64,000 nucleotides of DNA from Nereocystis luetkeana (taxonomy: Eukaryota; Sar; Phaeophyceae; Laminariales; Laminariaceae), in NCBI GenBank assembly GCA_031213475.1, contig JARUPZ010000013.1, positions 124,001 to 188,000 of the forward strand, read 5' to 3'. The translations under genes and the position numbers were made by a program. Every line of letters begins with the position of its first letter. Position 1 is the stretch's first letter. The notes under the pieces are model-generated. The model made no database searches, was not told the DNA's origin, and saw nothing but the letters and a program-made list of their open reading frames with translations. Below are positions 21,058-32,581 of the stretch, piece after piece.

Positions 21058-22205
21058 AGGTTTGTCCGTAGACGAGGTAACGGCCTCCGCAAACGAAGTA
21101 ACGGACAAAGCAGGGTTTATTGGTAGAGAGAATGTGGCATGTCCGTATCGGGAACTGGGATAGAGCAAGTTTGGTTGGAAGGGAAGGCCTCGCACGCAGT
21201 CCTTCCAAGCAAAGCACCGAGCGTAGGTCAGCATCCCCACGCCGGGCACGAGCAAGCACGAGGTCCTGTGACGAGCACGGGCAGACGTGAGGTAATCGCT
21301 GGTATGTCGATCCAAGCCAGGAATTAGTGCCTTATTTTCCCTTTCCTCCCGTCTCTACTCCGGCCCGGCTGGGACCACGTACTGAGGGCGGGGGCGAGCT
21401 GACGCGACTTTGGTGGTCGGGGGGGATTTGCTGCGAGGACTGGATTCAGCGCGTTCCTAAAAAAACACACACGGTATGTCATGTGTAGTGATTGTCGACT
21501 GACGATAAAGTGCTATCTAACGATAGGCGAAGAAACGATGAGTGGGAGCGGCGACCGCGTCCCAGTAACGGGAGGCGGCCCGTTTAGATAAGAAAGAACC
21601 CGTACGGGTTGGGGCACCCGCTCACACGAGAGCACGAGCATAGACGTGGCTGTACGGGTGGGAAGCAGCGCGACGCGGGTCTTTGTCTCGAGGTTCATAC
21701 ATGCACATCGAAAAGACGCTATGATACATTCGTGAAGGCGGCAGAGGGAGGGCGCGTGGTGGAGACAACGGGCGCGCCAGTGTGCGAGAGAGAGCAAAAA
21801 AAAAAAACGAAAAAAAACGCATACTGATACCTGTTTCCTGGTACGTATTGATCTATGCGCACATCCCACAACATACACCCCAGACCACCAGATCACCCAG
21901 GCAGGTAGGTTTGGGGAGGCCCCAGGACGCTTGTGTACTGCTTTGTACAGTCAGTCCCCTTTTTAACGCGACCGAGAAGGCAAGCACAAGTTCTGGACAT
22001 GATCCTCATGGAAACATATACTGTTGGTAGTATAATTTGAGTCGGTGGAGACAGCAGTACTGCTATATGCGATGGAAACATGCCGTCGCAAGACCGACAC
22101 GGTGTTGTTTGCTGTGGAGGCGCAGCCTCGTTACTAGCTCTGGGCATGATACTCATGGAAAAAGGCCGGAGTATAGGCCGCTATAATAATAATGAGACTA
22201 ATAAT
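21054..22205 (-). repeat. right arm of ~1.2-kb inverted repeat (starts with block C)
   Basis: Reverse complement of 13266-14542. Its first 287 bp (21054-21340, block C) recur in the same sense and at the same length at 29210-29496. In all three copies one frame stays open across much of C (residues such as TSDYLTSARARHRTSCLLVP), but no known protein is recognised and the frame may be chance. The outer part merges into the satellite array of 22-24 kb. Confidence 0.85.
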
Positions 22206-24120
22206 AATGATAATAGAAAATAACACGCAGCACAGCAGCACAGACAGGTCGGGGTTTTCATAAACGTGATAACATAGGAATGCGATGGGCACTGTATAAT
22301 CAGCCCGGGGTACTAGAAAAGGGACGAAAAGGGGAGCAAATTGTTTCGTATACGCGTGGACGGGGGTTTCCATAAAAGTGATAAAACAGGAATGTGAGGG
22401 GCACTGTATAATCAGCCCCGGTGTACAAGGAAAGGGACGAAAACGAGACGAAATGCTACATGTATGTACCAAATATGATGTGGCTGTAGACTAAATTGAG
22501 TCGGTGCACAATGGAGATAGATGGTACCGCTACTGTGGGCGACAATTAAGAAGAAAATGAAAACATGTTGACGCACGACCGACACGGGGTTGCTTGCTGT
22601 GTGTGGAGACACAGTCCGGCTGCAAGCTCTGGGCCTGATACTCTTGGAAATATGACGAAGTATCGGCCGCTATAATAATTTGAGTTGGTGCGCTGTGGAG
22701 ACAGTTCTGCTGTGTGCGATGAAAACATATCGACGCACGACCGACACGGTGTTGCTTGCTGTGGAGACAGTCTAGTTACAAGCTCTGGGGCTGAGACCCA
22801 TGGAAACATGCAAGGTACTGGCCGCTCTAATAATAATAATTATCCATGTCATCATATTACGGGGGACCATAGTTAAGAGGACCTATGGTGTACATAAAAA
22901 CCTACCAGGTATATATTTAACCTTCTTTTACTAACAATATTTGGTCCTATTAACTATGGTCCCCCGTAATAGTAATTTGAGTCGGCGTGCTGTGGAGACA
23001 GTACTACTGCTGTGTGCGATGAAAACATATCGACGCACGACCGACACGGTGTTGCTTGCTGTGGAGACACAGTCTGGTTACAAGCTCTGGGGCTGAGACC
23101 CATGGACTTGGGAATATGACGAAATATCGGCCGCTATAATAATTTGAGCTGGTGCGCTGTGGAGACAGTTCCGCTGTGTGCGATGAAAACATATCGACGC
23201 ACGACCGGCACGGCGTTGCTTGCTGTGAAGACGCAGTCTGGTTTCAAGCTCTGGGGCTGAAACCCAGGGAAACAGACAAAGTACTGGCCGCTCTAATAAT
23301 AATAATAATTATTGATATCATCATAGTAATTTGAGTCGGCGTGCTGTGGAGACAGTACTGATGTGTGCGATGAAAACATGTTGACGCACGACCGACACGG
23401 GGTTGCTTACTGCTGTGGAGACACAGTCTTGTTACAAGCGCTGGGCCTGATACTCTTGGAAACATGACGAAGTATTGGCCGCTATAATATAGTTTGGGTC
23501 GGTGTGCGGTGGAGACAGTACTGCTGTGTGCGATGCAAACATATCGACGCACGACCGACCCGGTGTTGTTTGCAGTGGAAACACAGTTTGTTTTTACAAT
23601 CGCTGGGCATGATACTCATGGAAACATGCCGGAGTATGGACTGCTATTATAGTAATAATTTGAGTCGGAGCGCTGTGGAGACAGAACTGCCGTGTGCGAT
23701 GATGGAAACATGTGGACGCACGACCGACACGGGGTTGTTGGCTGTGGAGACACAGTCCTGGTACAAGTTCTTGGCCTGAGACTCATGGAAACATGCAAGG
23801 TATTGGCCGCTATAAAAATAATAATTTAAGTCGGTGCGCTGTGGAGAAGAAAAACTGCTGCTGTGCGATGAAAACATGTAGATGCACGACCGACACGGTG
23901 TTATTGGCTGTGGAGACACAGTCCTGTTACAAATTCTTGGCCTGAGACTCGTGGAAACATGGAAGGTATTGACCGCTGGGGAGGCAGTACTGCTGTGTGC
24001 GATTACAACATATCGACGCACGACCGACACGGTGTTGGCCGGCTGTGGCGACAGCAAGGGGCCGGCTCGCTGTGGAGACAGGGAGGGCTTACCCAGGTGG
24101 AAACACACGAGGAAAATATT
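22000..24120 (+). repeat. ~160-bp satellite-like array with CTGTGGAGACAG dyads
   Basis: About a dozen diverged units. A typical unit runs: GTGCGCTGTGGAGACAG, TGTGCGATGAAAACATAT, CGACGCACGACCGACACGG, TTGCTTGCTGTGGAGACACA, GTTACAAGCTCTGGG, CATGGAAACATG, TATCGGCCGCTATAATAATT. Each unit carries two copies of the dyad CTGTGGAGACAG (arms CTGT and ACAG) roughly 65-70 bp apart. Units are separated by short AAT/TAA stretches. Related units in reverse sense form 13270-13510. A block at 22200-22500 (two copies of a GGGCACTGTATAATCAGCCC segment) interrupts the array. Confidence 0.85.
22857..22969. mobile_element. 113-bp MITE with TA target duplication
   Basis: Terminal inverted repeats of about 21 bp begin TTACGGGGGACCATAGTTAA and end with the exact complement. 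The element is flanked by TA on both sides (22855-22856 and 22970-22971). It interrupts a satellite unit whose uninterrupted form is seen at about 23316-23340 (ATCATCATAGTAATTTGAG). TA duplication and small size fit a Tc1/mariner-type MITE. Confidence 0.92.
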
Positions 24121-24280
24121 CCGGTTCGACCACATGGGTAGGCAAGAAGAGAGTAAAAAAAAAACGAAGAAATAAAAAGAAAAGAAGGAAGAGCAGGAAG
24201 GGCTTGTAGCCTAGATTCACGGATCCGTATAAAATTTAAAATAAAAATAAAAAACTACCCGTTGGTTGAATTTTTCTTCT
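24121..24280. other. A-rich spacer between satellite arrays
   Basis: A/G-rich low-complexity sequence (AAGAAATAAAAAGAAAAGAA) with no gene. Confidence 0.6.
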
Positions 24281-24930
24281 TTATTTATTTAGGGAAACAC
24301 GAGCCGCTCGCCGTGGAAATAAGGGGGAGGGGGCCGGTCCGCTGTGAAATACAGCGGGCGCGACCGCCCGAGAAGGAGGAAATATTAACCACCTCCCCCA
24401 CCCCGGCTCGAGTCAGGGGGCAAACGCACGATGAAACTTGCCATGCACGACGGCCAAGAGTTGCTGGCTGTGGAGACAGCGCGAAGCGGGCTCCCTGTGG
24501 AGGCAGAGAGCAACACGACCCGGGCGGAAACACGCAATGAAATCATATCGGTACGAAAACCCGCGCCAAGTGAAATATAAACAAAGAGAGAGAGAGCCCG
24601 GGTGGCCCACGTACATGTATACATATATAGCGGTATAGGACCGTCGGGACCTGTTGAGACCCAGGTGGATATGCACGATGGAAGCAGATCGGTGCGACCA
24701 CCTGCGTCGGACAAAACGGAAAAAGGACAGAACGGGGGGTGGCTTGTGGCCTAGATTTTCCATCCGTTTGTCTACCTTGATTATTTCCTGCGTACGCACG
24801 AGCCACCCCCTGTCTAGACAGTGGGGTGGGGGGGGGGCAGATCCGCTGCGAAATATAGCGGGCACGACTGCCTGAGAGAGAGTAGATGTTTGCCTCCCGC
24901 CGGCTTGAATGGGGCGGGAATGCACGATGA
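24281..24930 (+). repeat. variant satellite units (GCTGTGGAGACAGC / CGGGC)
   Basis: Degenerate relatives of the 22-24 kb units: GAGTTGCTGGCTGTGGAGAC near 24449, CTGTGGAGGCAGAG near 24494 and matching CACGACCGCCCGAG and CACGACTGCCTGAG segments near 24360 and 24860. Two sub-blocks share GGCTTGTAGCC / GGCTTGTGGCC pieces near 24200 and 24740. Confidence 0.6.
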
Positions 24931-25380
24931 CCGGTCGGTAATTATCAGGCCTACCGGGTTAGACAGCGAGCCCTATGGCTCCAGGAAGCTGTACCATCTG
25001 GCACAGGTGGGAACGCGAGATGTAAACACCTCGGCGTACAACACAGTGCCGATCACACATTGAAGACGGGCGGTACCGGCCCCTGTGGGATCGCATTTTT
25101 TAATTATTTTTATTTTATTTTTATCTTCCTCGATACTGGGTACGTGCGTTCAATTTCCAAGAAATAACAAAAAAAAGTACCCGGCACCGGTAGCACCGCA
25201 GAGAGAAATACAAAATCGCGGCACCCGACGAGTAGTCGGGTGCCCCACGTCACGTTAAACTAGGGTACCGAGATACGGCCCACTGCGACCGCGGGAAGGG
25301 CACCCTACATCTATAAACCGAAACCAACGGCTACGCACGTTGGGGCCGGTGCGCGACTGTTTGGGGGGGGGGACCCCCAA
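24931..25380. other. unassigned DNA
   Basis: About 450 bp with short mirrored words (GCACCCGACGAGTAGTCGGGTGC near 25213 folds into a hairpin) but no gene. Confidence 0.45.
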
Positions 25381-25426
25381 CCAAGAATAAAATAATTATA
25401 CAAAAAAACAATAATAATAATAATAA

Positions 25427-25485
<59 letters not shown>

Positions 25486-25488
25486 TTC

Positions 25489-25540
<52 letters not shown>

Positions 25541-25602
25541 TAATAATAATAATAAGAATAATAAGAATAATAATATTAATAATAATAATAATAATAAAAC
25601 GA
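25381..25602. repeat. (AAT)n microsatellite
   Basis: Over 200 bp of AAT/ATA triplets with a few AAG and AAAA interruptions. Confidence 0.97.
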
Positions 25603-26090
25603 AAACTCTATATCTTCACGCAGCTCGAATAAGGGGGATAACCGAGCGAATTCCTTCGACACTGATCGAGAAAGACATTCTTATACGCAACGCCTTGCGA
25701 GGTAAATTCCCTGCTGCTGTTGGCCCTGTTTCCAGAATTCGTGTTGGGCGGGGGGAGTATCCCTTGCCACGGGACGCACGGCCAATGCCGTTCGGCGTGA
25801 GTCGTGCGCCCCGTCTGATAAGCACGTTTTGGACAGAGCGGCGGCCTACGCAGAAGCAATTATCTCAAATAAGAAGTTGCGAGCAGAGGGGGGGGGGGAG
25901 GGGGGGCACAGAGGTGCGACGCCCCCCCACCGTCTCCACGTTGGTTCGTTGGTCGGGATGCTTGGCTTGACGCCCATGTGTTCTGAATCATCCGCCCAGG
26001 GGCTGGGCGGGAGAAGATACACCCGCGTGTGTGTTGCAAAGGGGGCGCGGGAGGGGGGGGGTGTATATACATTTTTCACCATCATGTACG
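25603..26090. other. unassigned DNA with G-runs
   Basis: No gene supported. G-runs near 25890-25910 and 26055 could form G-quadruplexes. Confidence 0.45.
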
Positions 26091-26720
26091 ACCATCAATG
26101 AGCTCCCCGTTGTAGAGACAACGGGGAGGGAGCAGGTCTGCTGTGGAGACAGCGGGCACAACTGCCCATATTTGGTTTTGTCGATTACCCGATGTAAACA
26201 CTCCGATGTATGACCATCAATGAGTTCCCCGCTGTGGAGACAGCTGGGGGGGGGGCGGTACGCTGTGGAGACAGCGGGCATAACTGCCCACATTTGGTTT
26301 GGGCGAATACTCGACGAAAACATATCGATGTAAACCAACAGTGAGTTCCCCAGCTGTGGAGACAGCGGGGGGGGGCAGGTCCGCTGTGGAGACAGCGGGC
26401 ACAACTGCCCGAGGGTGACGTTGTCCCCCGCATGCTTGACCTTGCCAGGAAGGCATGAAAACATATAAATGCACGACCGCCAAGGAGTTGCCCGCTGTGG
26501 AGACAATGGGGGGGAGGCTCGCTGTGGAGACGGCGGGCACAACCGCTCGAAGGGGTGCCATCCCTCTCCGTCATTGATTTTTGTCATGTTTATTAGTTTT
26601 TTTTTTAGGGGGAATACACGATGAAAACACATCGGTGTACGACCGCCGATGAGTTGCCTGCTGTGGAGACAGTGGGGGACGGGCTCGCTGCCAAGATTGG
26701 GGGCAGTACTGCTCGAGGAG
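26091..26720 (+). repeat. ~120-165-bp tandem units with paired dyads
   Basis: Units begin GAGCTCCCCG, GAGTTCCCCG, GAGTTCCCCA, GAGTTGCCCG and GAGTTGCCTG at about 26100, 26221, 26342, 26485 and 26650. Each has two GCTGTGGAGACAGC-type hairpins and usually a CGGGCACAACTGCCCG palindrome. It is clearly a relative of the 22-24 kb array. Confidence 0.82.
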
Positions 26721-27740
26721 GAGCTACGACGAGGCCACGTCTCAGCTCATATATATGTCAAATTTTCGTTGCATAAGTTTGTTATCTTGTCTCCGCACCT
26801 ACGTTGCCCAGATGAGGGCACGCCCACGGTGGGAATGCAGGAGGCAGAGGTGGTGGGGACACCCACCCTTACCATTGCCCACCGTCACACAGGCGGCATT
26901 GACCCCCCAACAAACACGAGGGGGACATAATTCCGCACTGACGACAGCCAGGTGTTCTGCGAACGTTGGCGGCCGATGTACGGCACAAACATTTCCAACC
27001 TGCCACATGGTACAACTCATGATTCGGGCTTCCACGATATAGAGTTACCCATTTTATATTTAGCTACTTTATCCTTCGTTTCTGGCTTATTTCCTCTGGA
27101 AACACGAGAAACCTGCAGATGAACGGTTCCGGCACGGAAATCAGATCGGTGTACTGATAAAGTGGCTACCGCTAAGGCTGTTCACTTGACATCCTGATTG
27201 TTCGTGATATTCCGACAGCCCTTGGCCGCTGCTAATTCCGGGGGGGCGTGATGCACCCAAGGTGTGCTTACTTTTCCGATGGGGGAAGGCATTCATATAC
27301 TGGTGCCGGTGATTTGGTGTGCCGTGCTTCTAATCAGTCTAATTCCCCCTTACAGGACGGTCCACGTGGATACAGATTGGTATATCTGGCGAATATTTTT
27401 GTCGATGACTGACGGCACCGTTGTACAGACAAATAACGGGTCGTCGCGTCACACAGCACGCACACTGGGCCAAGCTCAAGTCTCTATGGGGGGCAGATCT
27501 AGACGTTGGAAGATCAACCCTTGCGACTCCACACCGTTGTAAATTCATCGATGACCCCCCCCCACACACACACACTCGTCCCGTCGCCGCCTGCACACTC
27601 CGAGCGCGTGTCTCTGGCGTCGTTGGCAGCGCTCATGCACGGGATACAAGCTGGCCGGTCACTGTTTCGCGTGGAGAGAGCACGCGGCTGCCGATTCGGG
27701 CGCAAAGGTTCTGCAGCAGCTACTTCCGCGCTCGGATAAG
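26721..27740. other. unassigned DNA upstream of the recombinase fossil
   Basis: About 1 kb with short frames on both strands and a CACA run at about 27561. It may include the decayed first part of the element that carried the recombinase, but nothing can be named. Confidence 0.4.
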
Positions 27741-28912
27741 GTTTGCTTGGCACTGGCCCACGTGACGGTCGGAATGCCACGATGCGTTCGACCACCGGCG
27801 TTATTCGGAGCAGCGCCTGGTGGAGGCGAGGGCGGAGCTTTGTACCGACATCTTGGCCTCCAGTACGTTGGGGGTTCAGTTGCGAGCTCGAATAGGCGTA
27901 CGTACGAGTCTGGTCGCCGATCTTGGCATCCGTTTCGCAGGTTGATGGGTTGTTGGGATTCCTCGGCATCAAGTGATTCGAAGAGTTTTAAAGGATGGGC
28001 GTTGATCGAGTTTGTATCGTGGTGTCGTGCGTCGGAAGGTAACCTGGCGAATATGATTTCCGGTAAATACGCGGAGGTGCAGTATTTCCATCAATTGAGG
28101 GTAGGAGTGGAGCTGCTGGTCACGGCTCCTGTTGTCCAGTGTGCGCTCAGGAGTATGGCACGGACCCACGTGACGGCAGAAACGCCACGCCGCGTCCGCT
28201 TACCGGTGTCGTTCGGTGGAAACCCTCATTCCCACGTGGGGCCCGGAGGGGAAAGTGTTGTGGTGGTGTCTGTGTCCGAGTTACTTCTTGATGACGCGTT
28301 CGGACCAAATGTTCACCGCGGATTCGGGGGCGGTGCACCCGATGCACTGCCCGACGCGAGGTGACATGGCGTTTTTCGCCGAGGGCACACAGTTAGGAGA
28401 GAGGCGTAGGCAACAACCGGACAGGGTAGAGGTGCGGTTTAAGGGGCATAAGGGGGATCAGGAACAGGCTGGCGGTGTGCGCATGCGGACTCGAAGTGAG
28501 GTTCGCGGGCCAAGGTCGTCCTTTAGGGCAGACGACGGGACCGTTGCCCTTATGTTGGAGTTGAGGTCATGCTTCCCTGGTGTTCTCGACCATGCCCCCC
28601 TGTCCTCGTATCAATGTGGCTAGGCCATACGAGTGGTTAGGTATGGCCGTGCCCTTAAAGCACTCAAGGAGGTGGTGGCGAAGTCAGGTCGGAATGCCGA
28701 TGAGTTCGCCTTGCACTCGTTGAGCATAGGAGCCACGACCACGCTCGCGGTGGGGGGGGAGACATAGCCGAACGAGTTATCCAGAGAGAAGGGAGGCGGA
28801 GGTCTGACGCGTACGAGGTGTACACTTGTAATATCATAGAACATTCCACGAGAGTGTCACGTAAGCTGGCGAGGGCAAAGGTGGAAGGGAGGGATGGAAC
28901 GGCGGGGGGTAA
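27741..28912 (+). pseudogene. fossil tyrosine recombinase (Crypton-, DIRS- or virus-type)
   Basis: Pieces in more than one frame recall a tyrosine recombinase. The first half has a SAM-like core-binding pattern (SSNRRTYESGRRSWHPF, then YFHQLRVGVELL and ARTHVTAETPRRVRLPVSF). The second half has VEVRFKGHKGDQEQ, GRALKALKEVVAKSGR, IGATTTLAVGG and RRRSDAYEVYT with the likely nucleophilic Tyr, then STRVSRKLARAK. Family role: strand exchange at specific sites. It is broken, with about three or more breaks. Which class of element brought it in (Crypton DNA transposon, DIRS-like retroelement or viral integrase) cannot be decided, because no ends or partner genes are seen. Confidence 0.8.
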
Positions 28913-29209
28913 GATATAACTAAGAGTACGTCAAACAGTAGCCTCACATCACCTCGGGGTTGGAGGAGTCGAATGGTACCGTACCATTCGGAGGCTTGGT
29001 TATCCGAGACAACTGTAGGCCGTACTAGTTAGGAACCCAGCCGGTATAATAGGAGGGAGAGAGAGACGTAGAATTAGAGTGGTCGAGATATATATCCAGG
29101 GTATTGCAGGAAGCTGCGATACAGGTATCTGGCCGAGGGGAGGAACCTCTCTCTCTCCCACGACACAGGAAACGATAATGATAATGCAATTCGAAAGATT
29201 TACAATAAT
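28913..29209. other. unassigned DNA with a short hairpin
   Basis: TCGAATGGTACC followed by GTACCATTCGGA near 28968-28993 forms a near-perfect palindrome. No gene. Confidence 0.5.
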
Positions 29210-29496
29210 GGGTAGGTTTGTCCGTAGACGAGGTAACGGCCTCCGCAAACGAAGTAACGGACAAAGCAGGGTTTATTGGTAGAGAGAATGTGGCATGTCC
29301 GTATCTGGAACTGGGATATAGCAAGTTTGGTTGGAAGGGAAGGCCTCGCACGCAGTCCTTTCAAGCAAAGCACCGAGCGTAGGTCAGCATCCCCACGCCG
29401 GGCACGAGCAAGCACGAGGTCCTGTGACGAGCACGGGTAGACGTGAGGTAATCGCTGGTAAGTCGATCCAAGCCAGGAATTAGTGCCTTATTTTCC
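29210..29496 (+). repeat. second copy of block C
   Basis: 287 bp nearly identical to 21054-21340, same sense and same length. It stops abruptly at TTATTTTCC, after which the copies differ. Confidence 0.93.
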
Positions 29497-29507
29497 GCCG
29501 CCCCACC

Positions 29508-29549
29508 CCCCCTATTTTTTCTTTCGAAGGGGGGGGGGGGGGGGGGGGC
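29508..29549. repeat. poly-C / poly-G tract
   Basis: A short C-run and then, after AAAGG-like spacing, about 20 consecutive G. It is a likely G-quadruplex site and also a place where assembly length is unreliable. Confidence 0.9.
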
Positions 29550-29609
29550 ACGAGTCGCCAGGGGTACGGAGGAAATGTCTTTCCTTCCGCTAGGGTTTAC
29601 TTTAGTCCG

Positions 29610-29712
29610 CACATTAGGAGCTCAATATCTCACCCGATACAATACTTGAAAGAAGTTTGTTTGCGCCACCCGACCGGCACTTTTATGCGCCAGCCGCATT
29701 CTACGATAGAGG
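29610..29712 (+). repeat. second copy of block B
   Basis: Nearly identical to 20953-21057 and in the same sense, but placed after block C. Confidence 0.92.
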
Positions 29713-30084
29713 TAGCATATTACCGCTTTATGTTTTTGAATGAGGGGTCTCCTTAACCCAAAATCGTCGGAACGTCAATCCTGTTTCGAAAAATACGTTA
29801 TTGTACACTTAGGCCATGGGTTTTTTCATCGGGAAGCAATCTCATTTTTGCTGAGGTCATTACTCGGATGAGGTTTGAAGCTCCTCAAGTGAGGAGCCTC
29901 GGAAAAATTAGGGTGAACCTCTACCGTAGAACGCCTCGCCAGTCCTAAAACGAATATGCGAGTAAAATGTTTATCCTTAATGCTGGTTCCTCACTTAGAG
30001 AACTCAATCGGTCAGAAACCTCTGTCCCAAAAATTGCAACCCCTACCGTGGGGTGATTCAAAAAAATAACTACTTTTCTCGGAG
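29713..30084. other. unassigned DNA with GAGCTCCTC-type dyads
   Basis: Contains CTCCTCAAGTGAGGAG near 29891 and GGTTCCTCACTTAGAGAACTC near 29982, relatives of GAGCTCCTCACATTAGGAGCTC at 20945. Likely parts of the same dispersed repeat; no gene. Confidence 0.45.
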
Positions 30085-30500
30085 AGCAGACTACTGCCAG
30101 GTACCAGGTACCAAGACAGCGAGGGAGAAAGCAAGGATGGGGGGACTTCCGGCTTGGGAGCGAGGGAGACAGGGCGGGTGTGAGGGATGGAGAGAGGGAC
30201 GGAGCCTCGGCGAGGGCTTGGACCTGATGCGTGCGTGCTGCATGGGCGTAGTTGTTTCGAAATAAATCGTTCGTAGGTGACCATTGCTTTTGTTGCCCTG
30301 CCTCTTATCGCTTGCAGCACAACTGCTGTAGTACAAATATGAATATTCCCCAATTCCACTTGAAAATATACTTGAAGAGTTGTTCAGCTGCCCTCGAGCG
30401 GGCGATTGGCGCTGCTCGACCCATCTCCCCGATGGGGATGCTGAAAGTCATCTCTCATAACTCCACACACAGGGCAGGCCAAGAGGTGTGGTTTGTACCA
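30085..30500 (+). repeat. second copies of blocks D and E
   Basis: 30085-30205 matches block D at 19721-19850, and 30411-30500 matches block E at 18945-19040, both in the same sense. The stretch between them is unassigned. Confidence 0.75.
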
Positions 30501-30602
30501 TGACGATCGCCTCCGCGCGGGCTTCGACCTGAATGGCGCGGCGTGGGCGTCGCCGTTTCGATTTTTTTTTGCCCGTGGGTGACGATGGAGTGATTTTAGT
30601 TG

Positions 30603-30622
30603 GACAGACAGACAGACAGACA
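30603..30622. repeat. (GACA)5 microsatellite
   Basis: Five perfect GACA units. Confidence 0.95.
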
Positions 30623-32581
30623 AGTTTTGTGCAGCCAAGTGCTCTGAACCCAAACCAGAGACCACAAGTCGTTCTCACTTGTGAAATTTGTAGGACTGGC
30701 GACCGCTGCAGCATTGCCTCGGCCGGAAATATTGTCCCAATAGTCGTGACCACCCTCTGCATGAGGAGTAAACGCGAGGGGTTGGGGGTTGGATGAGGAT
30801 TGGGGTGCTACGCCTTATATAATGGCGGTTGTCGTTTGGTAGCTCTTATCAGGGTTTGCACTCAATTGAATGGAACCGGTCCTGCGGTAGCATCTGGATA
30901 CTTTCGTACCTCGCATAGAACAGCAGCACCAGCAGGCCGCCGTAGTATTCCCCGCAGAAACAGCCCGCGCCCCTCGTACAAACTCAAACGTACCTACTTT
31001 ACAAACTTCTACAAATAGAAAATATAACAAGACTTCTTTGCATTTCTCTGCGTGTAGCGAATCCGAACATTTTCAACACTTCATGAGTACAAACCAACCT
31101 TGCAAAAATTCGATGTCGAATATTCGAAACCCAAATCTAATCCACGAAAGGGAAGCGAGAGAAAAAACAAGTAATATCAGGAAAGTAAACACACAAGAAA
31201 AGACGCAGATTTCAGCGCGAGGGGGTGCTGAACAGAGGACTAGAGATACGCGGTGTTATAACGCCTGATACAACGAACCCGACCAACTACAGTACAACAT
31301 ATGGTTATGAGTACACACACTTGTGCAATAATCACGCTAGCCCCGTTTCATGGCCGTGCAAGAGCAATTTATGGATATGAATCCATAACGGGTAACTACC
31401 GAAGACAGCGCAGATGACAATAATGTTTTCCATAGGGTTTTTCGAAACAAATAATACCACCCGCTATAAACACATGCCCCGATCTGCATACATACGTACG
31501 GCGATGCACCACTTGTTGACCCCTCCCGCTAAAGTACCCACGTATATTTGGAGCATTCAAGATACGTATGACTCGAGGGCAAGACCTGTTGTGCTGCTAT
31601 TCTGTTTCTTGCGGACCAAGCTTCAGTAACACACTCCGACACAAGTAGGAAACTGAGAGAATTTGTAAAGACTCCAACACATCAACAACTTACCCGTGAG
31701 CCAGAGGTGGGGCGCGCTCCCACGGAGGTGCGGGCAGCGCCGTAGAAACCCCGGTGTCGGCGAAGTACCGTCTAGCAACACTCAGCCGATTGTCGATGGC
31801 TGTCTGTGGGCATGTTCTTGTTTGCACGTCGTGCCCAACATCAGTAAACCAGGACCACATAGTCTGAGACTGGATTGTACAAGATAGGTTTCATAGGGGG
31901 GGGCAGCATTCTCGTGTCGCTGGCCGCCGATCCCACGTGGCCACCAGAAGAGTGCGATTCGCTCACGCTCGCGCGTCCGTGTCTACGCTGCTGCTCTACG
32001 CTTTGGGCTTGGTGGTGCGCTGTTTAGCAGCAGACTTTGTGCAAAAAGCAAGGGTCATTTTTTTTCTGCCAATTACTCAACGCCTTGCATCGATCCCCGG
32101 ACAACGTTTGATTATATATCTGGGAGGCAACCTCATCCAACAGTTGTTTTGGACACGGGGTGCTTTTCCCCTTCAGGGATTGGTTCATTTCCTACAGGTG
32201 TTTTTCCAAGATCTCACCATGCGACAAGGTTTTTTCTATAGGTACCGAAACGAATCAATTCCCAGGCCTCACTTTAGTTATCCAGGTAAAAACATCACCA
32301 TTCTGGGTGGCCTCTGTGAGGCGAGCACTCCGGGGTTAGTGCCATGTCTAAAAGCAGGAAAGATGCTGCTGCCTCGAGCACGTTTCAGAACAGATAAAGC
32401 AGATATTTGTGTGGGTTCCATCACGACAAAGGGAGAACCTGTTCTGGGTTATGGTTTCGTTAACGGTGACAGTCGGGCTCAGCTGTTTCACAGACGCACG
32501 CGCGCAACCGGCACTACTCGGCCGGGGCTATTGAGGGACCACTACCGCACTGCTGATATGTCATGTCGGGAGGACGACGGT
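30623..32581. other. unassigned DNA downstream of the EsV-1-7 gene
   Basis: Nearly 2 kb with no supported gene. A 250-codon plus-strand frame at about 31937-32689 has no recognisable domain, starts without an ATG and runs into the antisense of the EsV-1-7 gene. The 3' untranslated part of that minus-strand gene should lie just below 32582. Confidence 0.5.

Noticed and set aside
13266-22205. Polinton/Maverick because of the long inverted repeats
   Set aside because: No polymerase, integrase, capsid or packaging gene is visible between the arms.
22000-26720. Regular repeats with spacers resembling a CRISPR array
   Set aside because: Units are ~120-165 bp, diverged and themselves repetitive, in a eukaryotic setting, with no cas-like gene.
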